NCBI RefSeq assembly: GCF_004001045.1
Contig: NZ_BIMK01000007.1
Location: 310,001 to 374,000 of the forward strand
Source of the DNA: Paenibacillus chibensis
Lineage (GTDB): Bacteria; Bacillota; Bacilli; Paenibacillales; Paenibacillaceae
Reading direction: 5' to 3'
DNA length: 64,000 nt
Translations under genes and position numbers: made by a program
Shown: positions 9,198 to 17,593 of the stretch, piece by piece
Layout of the letters: the number at the start of each line of letters is the position of its first letter
How positions within the stretch are numbered: position 1 is the stretch's first letter
Notes under the pieces: model-generated
Databases searched by the model: none
What the model saw: the letters and a program-made list of their open reading frames with translations, nothing else
What the model was told of the DNA's origin: nothing

Positions 9198-9240
9198 CAG
9201 AAAAGGCATCATCCCATCCATTATGGATGGAATGATGCCT
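9198..9240 (-). terminator. Terminator after ddh
   Basis: Strong stem AGGCATCATTCCATCC / GGATGGGATGATGCCT (minus strand) followed by TTTTCT; directly downstream of the ddh stop. Confidence 0.85.
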
Positions 9241-9264
9241 GATTACAACTTGTCCGCTACTAAA

Positions 9265-10239
9265 TTACAGCAGCTCTTTCCGCAGCTGTTCAGCCGATTT
9301 CGGCGAAAGCAGGCCGAACGGGATATCGAATACGGTTTTGGCTCCCTTGTCTCCTTGCGCAGACAGCTTCGCAACCGCACGCGCATAAGCGACGAGCACG
9401 CTGGCCGTAAATTCCGGGTTGCTGTCCAGCTTCAGGCCGAATTCAATGATCTGCGTGCTGTTCTCGCCAGTGCGTCCGCTGCGCAGCACGGTGCCGCCGT
9501 GAGGCATTGCCGAATGGTTTGCTTTCAGCTCTTCTTCGCTAATGAAGTTCACGGTCGTGTCATAGTCGGAGAAGTAGTTCGGCATTTCTTTGATTTCTTT
9601 TTCGATGCGTGCTTTGTCCGCTCCCTCCTCGGCAACGACGAAGCATTCGCGCAAATGCTTTTGGCGGGTCGTAAGCTCAGGGTTTTCCCCGGCGCGTACT
9701 TGGGCAACGGCTTCTTCCACCGGAATGGTGTACTGCACGCCGTTTTTCACACCTTCTACACGGCGGATCGCATCGGAATGACCTTGGCTGACGCCGCGGC
9801 CCCAGAATGTATATTCTTTGCCTTCCGGCAAAATGGCTTCCGCAAGCATACGGTTGAGCGAGAAGAGACCCGGATCCCAGCCCGTGGAAATCACGCTTAC
9901 ATGTCCTGCAGCAACTGCCACCGCATCCACCTGAGCAAAATATTCGGGAATACGTGCATGCGTATCGAAGCTGTCGACCGTGTTGAACAATTTGGCAAGC
10001 GCCGGACCTTGCTCAGGCAAATCCGTTGCCGATCCTCCGCACAGGATCATGACATCGATTTTGCCGACGTATTTCTCCGCTTCACCAATATGTACAACGG
10101 GCACGCTCGCTTCTACGCCTTGCGGCTCGCGGCGGGTGAAGATCGCTTCAAGCTGAATGTCCGGATTTTGCCGAATCGCTTTCTCCACGCCTTTGCCCAG
10201 ATTACCGTACCCCACAATACCAACCTTAATTTGACTCAT
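9265..10239 (-). CDS. ddh: meso-Diaminopimelate dehydrogenase
   Basis: 324 aa, typical length. Catalyses reversible NADPH-dependent amination of L-2-amino-6-oxopimelate to meso-DAP, a one-step route to the DAP needed for peptidoglycan and lysine. The N-terminal Rossmann motif is GIVGYGNLGKG, and the family segments SFDTHARIPEYF, STGWDPGLFSLNR and WGRGVSQGHSDAIRR are present. The ATG at 10239 was chosen over one six codons earlier because GGGAGGA is placed correctly for it. Monocistronic with its own promoter and terminator. Presence of ddh beside other DAP pathways is common in Paenibacillus-like Bacilli. Confidence 0.97.
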   Translation of the reverse strand: MSQIKVGIVGYGNLGKGVEKAIRQNPDIQLEAIFTRREPQGVEASVPVVHIGEAEKYVGKIDVMILCGGSATDLPEQGPALAKLFNTVDSFDTHARIPEYFAQVDAVAVAAGHVSVISTGWDPGLFSLNRMLAEAILPEGKEYTFWGRGVSQGHSDAIRRVEGVKNGVQYTIPVEEAVAQVRAGENPELTTRQKHLRECFVVAEEGADKARIEKEIKEMPNYFSDYDTTVNFISEEELKANHSAMPHGGTVLRSGRTGENSTQIIEFGLKLDSNPEFTASVLVAYARAVAKLSAQGDKGAKTVFDIPFGLLSPKSAEQLRKELL

Positions 10240-10293
10240 ATAATCCTCCCAAAGCAATCAATATAGTTTCATATCTCTTTGTTTCTGCTATCT

Positions 10294-10322
10294 ATTATAA
10301 ACACAATCATGAATACTTGCCA
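10294..10322 (-). promoter_or_regulatory. Probable sigma-A promoter of ddh
   Basis: Minus strand: perfect -10 TATAAT (10294-10299) with a weak -35 TGGCAA (10317-10322), spacer 17. Transcript start would be about 45 bases before the ddh ATG. Confidence 0.5.
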
Positions 10323-10353
10323 TCTGATGTGAGGAAAAGCACAAATTTTTCAA

Positions 10354-10384
10354 CAAAAAATACAGGGACTAAAAAGCCCCTGTA
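10354..10384 (-). terminator. Terminator overlapping the end of the DUF2207 gene
   Basis: Minus strand stem TACAGGG / CCCTGTA followed by TTTTTTG. The first arm lies inside the last codons of the gene and the TAG stop is in the hairpin loop. Confidence 0.7.
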
Positions 10385-12309
10385 CCTCCGCCTCCTCCCC
10401 CGCCGCCACTATAACCTGCACTTGATCCGCTCGAGGATGAACCCGAAGATAAAATGCCGAGATGCGTTTGCGTATACTGCATGGATGCCAAAATATCGGC
10501 ACTGAACAGGAGAGGAATCGTGGCCGCGGCGTATACCGCACCATCCTCCTGCCCGGTTCGAAGGCGTTTAACATATTGGGGAATGATGCCAAGAAGCACG
10601 GCGTGCTCCGCGTCCCTTTCCGCTTCTGCTCGATCGGCCTGCGTTCCGCCGGCTGCCGGACCTTTACGGAGCTCTTTTCCCCAGTCCTTTAGCGCAAAAC
10701 GGTACTGCTGCGTTTTCCATGACATGCGGTACTTCGGAATCAGAGCAGCAAACAGGGCGGAACTTATGACGAGGATCAGGTAACTGCTCGATCCGTCCTC
10801 ATGGACGATTTGGCTTCCAATGACAAAACAGGCCACATGATATAAAAGAATCCACAGCTTCGACGTGTATTTGATCGAGGCCAGGATTCCCCCCGCTCCG
10901 AGCAAAACGGCGATCAGCACGATGCTTAAGCTGGAGGCGACATCCGCATAGAACAAATACAACAGCAGCACGTAATGGATGATGACCATGACCGGAACGA
11001 GAAACTTAAGCAGCCCATTCGGCTTTACCTCATCGGCATACGGGTTCGTGTCCGATACTGCCTTTTTCCATTGTTTAAATGCTGCAGCATGTCTTTCCGA
11101 TGCTTTGCGGTATTTCACGATGAACTCGTCATTCTGTTTTTCTTTAAACGTAGGCCCTGCCACGGAATCCAGCCGGAATTCCCGCCCCCCGTTTCTATCC
11201 TTAAACAGCCAGTCGACCAGCTGTTGTTCAGCTGGGCTCAGCAAACCAGCATCCCCCCGAAACGTGAACAGCAGCGTCGTATCCGGCGCGGTTGGCTCTT
11301 CCAGGAAACGCGCGGATGACGGAACCTCCTTGACCGTAACGAATCCGCGATTACGAAGCGATAACAGCCCCGCGATAAAGTCTTTCTGAGTCAATTTGCT
11401 TTTGCGGTAAAGATAGGTTTTCAGCAAAGGGTCCAGCAGCGCCAGCTCATCTCTGGACACCTGCTTCCGGTTTAGCCAGGCTGAGATTCTCCTCCATGAC
11501 AGCAGGTACATGACGGCTCCGAGCAGGAATACAATCGTTAATGCCCCAGTGATTTTCCCGGCCCATTGCATCCTCTCATCGCGCAGCTCCATCCGGGCCT
11601 CACGCTTCTGTTCTGCCGCCAGCAGCTGCTTGACTGACTTTTCCTTCTGACTGACTTTCATTTGCGGCAGTTGGTTTTGCGGAAAAAGCATTACGATTTC
11701 GGCATCTCCGTACTCGGATAGCCTGTCATTCTCGTAATGCAGCGCCGATTCCCCCCCGGTCGTAAGCTCGCCGCCGGTCCGGTCATGCAAAAATCCATGC
11801 ACGTCGGTTTTGTTATATTCTGATGGCAAATAGAGATCCACGCTGACATGATGAATATCCTGATTGCTGTTTTTGAAAAAACTGAAATCAAGCTTCCCCA
11901 CATCGCTATATCTGACGGCAGCCTGGTCAATGCGATAGCGGTAATATACCTGCTTCACTTCGTCTTTGGCCGCGTCGTGAATGTAATACGTGTCATTTTC
12001 CCCGTCCCATTCCGTATTGAGGCTGCTTAAATTTTCATAAGAAAACTCCCCTAGCTTCTTCCCTGGCGGCGGCTGGTAGGCTTCGAAAAATTCGATTCCT
12101 TCATGCTCGCCAGGCTCGATGTATCGAGTGGTCCCGTTGAAGCTGCCATGAAACGTATAGGTGAATAATTCCTCAACATATAAATCCCCGTCGGGCATGA
12201 CATAGGCTCTCGTATCCACTTGATCCATGGAGAAGCTTTTTTTTCCGCCGCATCCCGTCACGACCAACACAAACGCCAGGCCAGCGATCACAAACATCCA
12301 TTTCTTCAT
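10369..12309 (-). CDS. DUF2207 membrane lipoprotein with Gly-rich C-terminus
   Basis: 646 aa. The N-terminus is a lipoprotein signal peptide with lipobox VVTGC (Cys20). An outside DUF2207-like beta-rich domain of about 220 residues follows (contains YRYRIDQAAVRYSDVGKLDF), then a membrane helix near residue 250, a cytoplasmic stretch, and two or three more helices at about 425-510. The end is a Ser/Gly-rich tail with eight glycines (GGGGGGGGTGAF), a hallmark of this family (YciQ-like). Function is unknown; genome surveys find it in many Firmicutes. AGGAG lies seven bases before ATG. Monocistronic. Confidence 0.88.
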   Translation of the reverse strand: MKKWMFVIAGLAFVLVVTGCGGKKSFSMDQVDTRAYVMPDGDLYVEELFTYTFHGSFNGTTRYIEPGEHEGIEFFEAYQPPPGKKLGEFSYENLSSLNTEWDGENDTYYIHDAAKDEVKQVYYRYRIDQAAVRYSDVGKLDFSFFKNSNQDIHHVSVDLYLPSEYNKTDVHGFLHDRTGGELTTGGESALHYENDRLSEYGDAEIVMLFPQNQLPQMKVSQKEKSVKQLLAAEQKREARMELRDERMQWAGKITGALTIVFLLGAVMYLLSWRRISAWLNRKQVSRDELALLDPLLKTYLYRKSKLTQKDFIAGLLSLRNRGFVTVKEVPSSARFLEEPTAPDTTLLFTFRGDAGLLSPAEQQLVDWLFKDRNGGREFRLDSVAGPTFKEKQNDEFIVKYRKASERHAAAFKQWKKAVSDTNPYADEVKPNGLLKFLVPVMVIIHYVLLLYLFYADVASSLSIVLIAVLLGAGGILASIKYTSKLWILLYHVACFVIGSQIVHEDGSSSYLILVISSALFAALIPKYRMSWKTQQYRFALKDWGKELRKGPAAGGTQADRAEAERDAEHAVLLGIIPQYVKRLRTGQEDGAVYAAATIPLLFSADILASMQYTQTHLGILSSGSSSSGSSAGYSGGGGGGGGTGAF

Positions 12310-12462
12310 CCACTCACTCCTATCCCGTTACTCTCGATGGCTTACTCTCTATTGGATCATTCCCGGGTGATGTCTCTATATTAACAAATCCTGCCTGAGG
12401 TGAAACAAGAGGACATGGTACCAAAATGAGAAATGGACGGGAACGCTTGGCTTGCCAAATAA

Positions 12463-12509
12463 CAAAAATCCCTGCACTCGCACATGTAAACGCATGCACT
12501 GCGCAGGGA
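12463..12509 (-). terminator. Terminator of the sugar-uptake operon
   Basis: Minus strand stem TCCCTGC / GCAGGGA followed by TTTTTG, just after the GH2 stop at 12525. Confidence 0.8.
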
Positions 12510-12524
12510 CGCGGTCTGACGTGG

Positions 12525-14291
12525 TTAGCTTTGCACTGAATTCAGCACGATCCGGCGGATTTGCTCCAGGGGAACCTTAGGCACTCGGTCATAGGTGAGC
12601 AGTCCGTTGATTTCCTGCTCCACATCGGTGAGCTGTGTATAACAAAAACCTTGAATGATCGGGGAACGGTGAAGCGGCCCTACCACTGCCTGCAGCCGTT
12701 TCAGGTAATCCTCGTCATTTTCGGCGCCGGAATACCCCCAGCCATCCCAATCGCTTTTTTTATAGGCAATGCCGCCGAATTCCGTAATCAGGATGGGCTG
12801 ACCCTCATATTGGCCGCCCCCCACGAAAATCTGCCGGTCGGCCGGCATCGAAGCAAGTGCGTTACCCAAACTTTCGTACCGTTCGGACAAGACCTGCTCC
12901 TGCCACTCGTAATCATGGATCGCAACGATATCGGTCTTTACCATTTCCCAGCCATCGTTGAATATGACCGGTCTTGTCTGATCCAGTGATTTGATCATAT
13001 GGTACATGGCCAGGCCGTGATGCTGCTGGAACGCATCCACCTGAATGTTCGGCACGCCCCAGCTTTCATTGAGCGGCACCCAGGCCATGATGCAGGGATG
13101 GTTGTAGTCCCGCTCGATAACCTCCTGCCACTCCCTGGTGAACCGCTGCACGTAAGCTTCCGAGTAATCATAAGCGTTGGCCGATTCGCCCCAGACCAGC
13201 AGGCCCTTGCGGTCCGCCCAGTATAGAAAGCGGGGGTCCTCCATTTTCTGATGCCTGCGCACACCGTTGAAGCCCATCTCTTTCGTCAGGTCGATATCGC
13301 GGATCAGTGAATCGTCTTCAGGCGCCGTTAACAGGCTTTCCGGCCAATATCCCTGATCCAGAACCAAACGAAGCTCATATGGGCGGTTATTCAAGCACAG
13401 CTTGCCGCTTTCAATGGATATTTTGCGCATGCCGAAATAGCTGCTGACCTCATCCACAACCTTTCCTTCATGCATTACATCAAAGGAAACGTCGTACAGG
13501 TTCGGATGCTCCGGGGACCACCAACGCTCAAAGCCATGATGGTTAAAGCCATTCAGCGCAATGCAGCGCGTTTCTTCTGTGCCCGTCGCCGTAAATACGT
13601 CCTCCTTAACCGGAGTACCTTGGTAGCTGATTTTGATTCTGACTTGTACGCGGCGATCCGTAGGGATTGGGGACAGAAACATCTGCATCCGGATTTCATT
13701 CCGGTCCAGGTCCGGGGTGAATTTGACCTTGCGGATATGAATGGCATCCACCGCTTCCAGCCATACGGTCTGCCATATCCCTGTTGTACGGGTATAAAAA
13801 ATACTCGCGGAGTCTTCCTCCCAGAACTGCTTGCCCCGCGGAAGCGTTACATCCCGGCTGTAATCCTCCGCACGGACGGTGATGACATTGTCCTGCCCTG
13901 CGATCAAATCGGTGATGTCGGCTTCAAACGGCGTATGTCCTCCCTCATGCATGGCGTCCAGCTGGCCGTTTACCCACACCTTGGCGGAATAATCGACAGC
14001 TCCAAAATGAAGGATCACGCGTTTTCCACTCCAGGATTCAGGCAGCTTGACATGCCGTCTGTACCAGACCAGATCATGAAAATCGGGGTCGGCAATCCCG
14101 CTCAGCTTGCTCTGAAACGTATAAGGGACGGTAATCGTTCGGTCCATTGCTTCCGCGCTCTGATACCAATGCTGCGCATCGCCCCGGCGTTCATCGTCGA
14201 AGGCAAAGCTCCATGCACCGTTCAAATTCATCCACTCTCTCCGCTGCCACTGCGGCCGCGGGTATTCAGGTCTTGGTATCGTATGGTTCAT
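12525..14291 (-). CDS. Glycoside hydrolase family 2 (beta-galactosidase/glucuronidase-like)
   Basis: 588 aa from the ATG at 14291, which has AAAGGAG eight bases upstream; a longer frame to 14348 has no ribosome site. The three GH2 parts are visible: a sugar-binding jelly-roll (residues about 15-185, with GIWQTVWLE), an immunoglobulin-like domain, and a TIM barrel from about 300. The acid/base Glu409 is in AWVPLNESWG and the nucleophile Glu504 is in LITEFGG. There is no signal peptide, so it acts on sugars already imported. It is the last gene after two permeases and likely hydrolyses the transported beta-linked oligosaccharide. The specificity within GH2 cannot be read from motifs. Confidence 0.93.
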   Translation of the reverse strand: MNHTIPRPEYPRPQWQRREWMNLNGAWSFAFDDERRGDAQHWYQSAEAMDRTITVPYTFQSKLSGIADPDFHDLVWYRRHVKLPESWSGKRVILHFGAVDYSAKVWVNGQLDAMHEGGHTPFEADITDLIAGQDNVITVRAEDYSRDVTLPRGKQFWEEDSASIFYTRTTGIWQTVWLEAVDAIHIRKVKFTPDLDRNEIRMQMFLSPIPTDRRVQVRIKISYQGTPVKEDVFTATGTEETRCIALNGFNHHGFERWWSPEHPNLYDVSFDVMHEGKVVDEVSSYFGMRKISIESGKLCLNNRPYELRLVLDQGYWPESLLTAPEDDSLIRDIDLTKEMGFNGVRRHQKMEDPRFLYWADRKGLLVWGESANAYDYSEAYVQRFTREWQEVIERDYNHPCIMAWVPLNESWGVPNIQVDAFQQHHGLAMYHMIKSLDQTRPVIFNDGWEMVKTDIVAIHDYEWQEQVLSERYESLGNALASMPADRQIFVGGGQYEGQPILITEFGGIAYKKSDWDGWGYSGAENDEDYLKRLQAVVGPLHRSPIIQGFCYTQLTDVEQEINGLLTYDRVPKVPLEQIRRIVLNSVQS

Positions 14292-14356
14292 CGCTAAAAC
14301 TCCTTTATCCATATCGTTCTTCTCTACATACAATGAGCTAAAGTTCATGCCTTCCG

Positions 14357-15169
14357 TTACATCTCTTTTCCGCCCGTAAAGGCGATGCCTTTAATAATTT
14401 GCTTCTGGAAAATCAAAAAGACAAGCAGCACCGGAATTGTGGCGAGCGCATTCGCCGTCATCGGCAGCGCGTAGCTGTTGGCATACGAGCTGGAGAACGT
14501 CGGAAGCCCGAGCGTAATCGTCATAAAGGCCTTATCCGAAATGGAAATGAGTGGCCACAGAAAATCGTTCCACGAGCCGATAAACGAGAAAATAGCGAGC
14601 GCTCCGAGCGCAGGACGCGACAGCGGCAGAAAGATGGTCCGCCAGATCCGGAAAAATCCGGCCCCGTCCATCCGGGCGGCTTCCTCCAGCTCCTTCGGCA
14701 ATCCGTCGAAAAACTGCTTCAGGATGAAGATGCCCATCGGTCCCGCCAGCGCCGGCAGAATCAGCGACTGCAGCGAACCAAGCATATGCATATCCCGCAT
14801 CATTAAATACAAAGGAATCAGCGTAGCCTCGCCGGGAATCATCATGCCTGAGAGAAAGATCAGGAACAGCGCTTTGCTGCCGGGAAAACGCACCCGTGAA
14901 AACGCAAAAGCCGCCATCGAGGACAAAAGTAGAATCAGCAGCGTTGTACAGGTCGCCACGATCAGGCTGTTTCCCATCCAGCCGAAAATCGGAGCGCTGT
15001 CCAGCACCTTTTTATAATTGGATAACGACAGATGAAAGCTGCCGCCTGAGTAAGTCTTAAAGCCTTCCGGCGTGAGCGACATCACGAGCATGTAACCGAT
15101 GGGAAGCAGCATCAGCACGGCCACCAGCGCGGCTACGATCCGGATAGTATAACGATAAGCGCGATCCAT
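14357..15169 (-). CDS. Carbohydrate ABC transporter permease (MalG family)
   Basis: 270 aa, six predicted helices. EAA loop seen as LPKELEEAARMDGAGFF. The ATG at 15169 has GGGAGG nine bases before it; a TTG two codons earlier is the less likely start. It follows the MalF-type permease by 18 bases and precedes the GH2 gene by 65 bases. With the binding protein and the other permease it would form a CUT1 importer; no ATPase gene is present in the locus, so a shared MsmX-type ATPase is expected (inference). Confidence 0.94.
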   Translation of the reverse strand: MDRAYRYTIRIVAALVAVLMLLPIGYMLVMSLTPEGFKTYSGGSFHLSLSNYKKVLDSAPIFGWMGNSLIVATCTTLLILLLSSMAAFAFSRVRFPGSKALFLIFLSGMMIPGEATLIPLYLMMRDMHMLGSLQSLILPALAGPMGIFILKQFFDGLPKELEEAARMDGAGFFRIWRTIFLPLSRPALGALAIFSFIGSWNDFLWPLISISDKAFMTITLGLPTFSSSYANSYALPMTANALATIPVLLVFLIFQKQIIKGIAFTGGKEM

Positions 15170-15187
15170 CTTCAAGTTCCTCCCTTC

Positions 15188-16069
15188 TCATCGGTCCAGC
15201 CTACGCAAAACGACGTTTTGTAAAATGGACACGACCAGAATGACCGCCATCAAGACAAAGGAAATGGCCGAGGCGTATCCCATCTGGAACGTGGAAAATC
15301 CATTTTCATAGATTGAGAATACGACCGTTTTAGTTGCTCCCGCAGGCCCGCCGCCCGTGATCAGCTTGGATTGGCCGAATATTTTGAAGGAGGCGATCGT
15401 CTGCAGTACGATGACCAGCACCGTGACCTTCGACAGCGATGGCAGCGTAATATGCCAAAAGGACTGCCATCTGGATGCACCTTCGATTTGCCCGGCTTCA
15501 TAATATGCCGCCGGAATATCCTGCAGGCCGGCGAGATACAGGATAAATACGAATCCTACCGTCCACCACGCCGTAGCCATGATGATTGCAAGCCAGGCCA
15601 ACTGCGGGTTCGCAAACCAAAAAATGTCTTTGGATATGATGCCGATGCCCTTCAGCAGATTGTTGAGCAGCCCGGAGTAGGGCTGCAGAAAAATAACCCA
15701 GATGCTCGAAATGACGGAAATAGACAGGATATACGGTAAAAACACGGACGCCCGGAATACCGCCTGACCTTTTCGGATGCTGTTGACGAGCACTGCCAAA
15801 AGCAAACCAAGCACGACGATGACCGGGACGCTGATCACCGTGAACACGATGGTGTTCAGCAGGTTGCTCCGGAATTCCTCGTCGCTGAATAATTGAACAT
15901 AGTTGCCCAGCCCGACGAAAACCTTGTCTCCGAGCAGCGACCAATCATAAAAGCTGACTCGGAAACCGTATAGAATCGGTATGAGGGAGAACAGAACGAA
16001 ACAAATCGTATAAGGGAGAACCATCAGGATCCCGGCAGCCCATCCCCTTGTATCCACTGTACGACGCAT
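15188..16069 (-). CDS. Sugar ABC transporter permease (MalF family)
   Basis: 293 aa with six helices and the MalF-type EAA loop (QDIPAAYYEAGQIEGASRWQ). GGAGG is placed eight bases before ATG. Sits between the binding-protein gene (91-base gap) and the MalG permease (18-base gap) and is surely in the same operon. Confidence 0.94.
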   Translation of the reverse strand: MRRTVDTRGWAAGILMVLPYTICFVLFSLIPILYGFRVSFYDWSLLGDKVFVGLGNYVQLFSDEEFRSNLLNTIVFTVISVPVIVVLGLLLAVLVNSIRKGQAVFRASVFLPYILSISVISSIWVIFLQPYSGLLNNLLKGIGIISKDIFWFANPQLAWLAIIMATAWWTVGFVFILYLAGLQDIPAAYYEAGQIEGASRWQSFWHITLPSLSKVTVLVIVLQTIASFKIFGQSKLITGGGPAGATKTVVFSIYENGFSTFQMGYASAISFVLMAVILVVSILQNVVLRRLDR

Positions 16070-16160
16070 TTGGGGGATCCTCCTTTCCTAAAAAGCAGGG
16101 AGCTCCTTTTCCTGGTATTGACGGGATAAGAAGCTTCCCTGTTCACTTTTAGACCGCCGG

Positions 16161-17468
16161 TTATTTGCCGAGCACCTTATTGATGGCCTTATCCGCGTTT
16201 TCCAGCGTCGTTTTGGCGTCCTGCTTGTTCATCATCATTTTCTCGAATTCCTTGGTAACCTCGTCATTGATTTGTCCCTGCTTAGGATTTCGCGGCCAAT
16301 ATTTCACGAAATCAGCCGTTGCGCTGTAGTCGCTGCGGAATTTCATGCTTTTGAAAGCATCGGAATCCAGCACCTTGGACACGCTCGGAATATGCCCGGC
16401 CTGCGCCCACATCTCCCCATGCTGTACGATCCAATTTGCGAATGTGATGGCTGCCTTCTGCTTCTCCGGGTCTTCCTTCGCATGCTTCGGCAGCGCAAGG
16501 GTATGCGAATCCCCCCATGTTGCGGGCTGATCATACAGCTGCGGCATCGGTACGACGCCGAAATCGAGGCCCTGGGTTTTCTCGAAGGAGCCTACACCCC
16601 AAACGCCCGTGAGCAGTACGGCCGCCTTGCCGTCCTGGAACATTTTGAAGGCGTCGTCGATATTCGGCGGAATCAGCTTGGATTTGTACAGACTGTCCAC
16701 ATATTCGAGGGCCTTGAGCGCTTGCGGATTGTTCAGGCCAGCGGTACCGTCTTCCTTGTAGAAGGTTCCGCCGCCGCTGATTTGGTTGTAGAGGCCCCAA
16801 AATACCCAATAGGAGTCTACACGGACGTTAGGCTGAGCCAGCGGCGCCACATCCGAAGGAACAGCCTTCTGGATTTTGGTCAGAAAATCTGTAAAGCCTT
16901 CCGGAGACGAAGCGAGGTCCGGTTTGCCGTCCTTCAGCACGCCTGCCTGCTCCAGATACTTTTTGTTGTAGTACATGACGATTGCATGCGTGTCCAAAGG
17001 GAGTGAGTAATGCTTGCCATCATAGACGGTGGAGTCCAGAATGGTCGGATTGAAATCCTCCCACTTCACCCCGTTTTCCGATGCCAGCGTATCCAGATCC
17101 GTCAAATACCCTGAAGGCACGAACTGCGGCAATCTGGCCGAGTGGACCACGGCCACGTCCGGAGCCTGATCCGAAGCCAGCGAGGTTTGCAGCTTGGTAT
17201 AATAATCCTCCGATTTGTTGTTCAGCGTTTCGACTTGGATGCTGCCGTTTTCCTCATTGAACTTCTTGACCATGGCATCCATAAATTCGCCGTCTCCGCC
17301 GCTGAAAGGCGTCCAATACGTAATTTTGACTTTGGAAGCGCCTTCGCTTCCGGTTGTGGAAGATCCCGGATCCCCAGCCGGTCCCGAGCCCGTTTTCGCG
17401 CACGCCGTCAACATCGTCGCCAGCGCGAGTCCCAATGCCATGAATTTAAAACCTCTATGCTTTGCCAT
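16161..17468 (-). CDS. Extracellular sugar-binding lipoprotein (binding protein 1)
   Basis: 435 aa from the ATG at 17468; an ATG three codons earlier is too close to AAGGAGG. Signal peptide with lipobox LTAC (Cys23) anchors it outside the membrane. The rest is a family 1 solute-binding protein (GKAAVLLTGVWGVGSFE, WGDSHTLALPKHA, WAQAGHIPSVSKV). It should deliver an oligosaccharide to the two permeases downstream. It is clearly paralogous to the binding protein at 21019-22332: WGDSHTLA, FANW, WAQAGHIP and TEFEKL-like segments are shared throughout. A 125-base gap separates it from the regulator gene and probably holds its own regulated promoter. Confidence 0.95.
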   Translation of the reverse strand: MAKHRGFKFMALGLALATMLTACAKTGSGPAGDPGSSTTGSEGASKVKITYWTPFSGGDGEFMDAMVKKFNEENGSIQVETLNNKSEDYYTKLQTSLASDQAPDVAVVHSARLPQFVPSGYLTDLDTLASENGVKWEDFNPTILDSTVYDGKHYSLPLDTHAIVMYYNKKYLEQAGVLKDGKPDLASSPEGFTDFLTKIQKAVPSDVAPLAQPNVRVDSYWVFWGLYNQISGGGTFYKEDGTAGLNNPQALKALEYVDSLYKSKLIPPNIDDAFKMFQDGKAAVLLTGVWGVGSFEKTQGLDFGVVPMPQLYDQPATWGDSHTLALPKHAKEDPEKQKAAITFANWIVQHGEMWAQAGHIPSVSKVLDSDAFKSMKFRSDYSATADFVKYWPRNPKQGQINDEVTKEFEKMMMNKQDAKTTLENADKAINKVLGK

Positions 17469-17593
17469 CTCTTGCATGACCTCCTTCAAGTTCTTCCTTG
17501 CAAATTCATGATAGCGCGGAGGACAGGGGCAAGAACATGACGCTTCTTTTGGAGCTATGGACATATCTTTGGAAGCCGAAACCGCGGTAAGGG

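Noticed and set aside
9223..10266. 347-codon plus-strand ORF
   Set aside because: It is the antisense frame of ddh, which has full family motifs, a promoter and a ribosome site.
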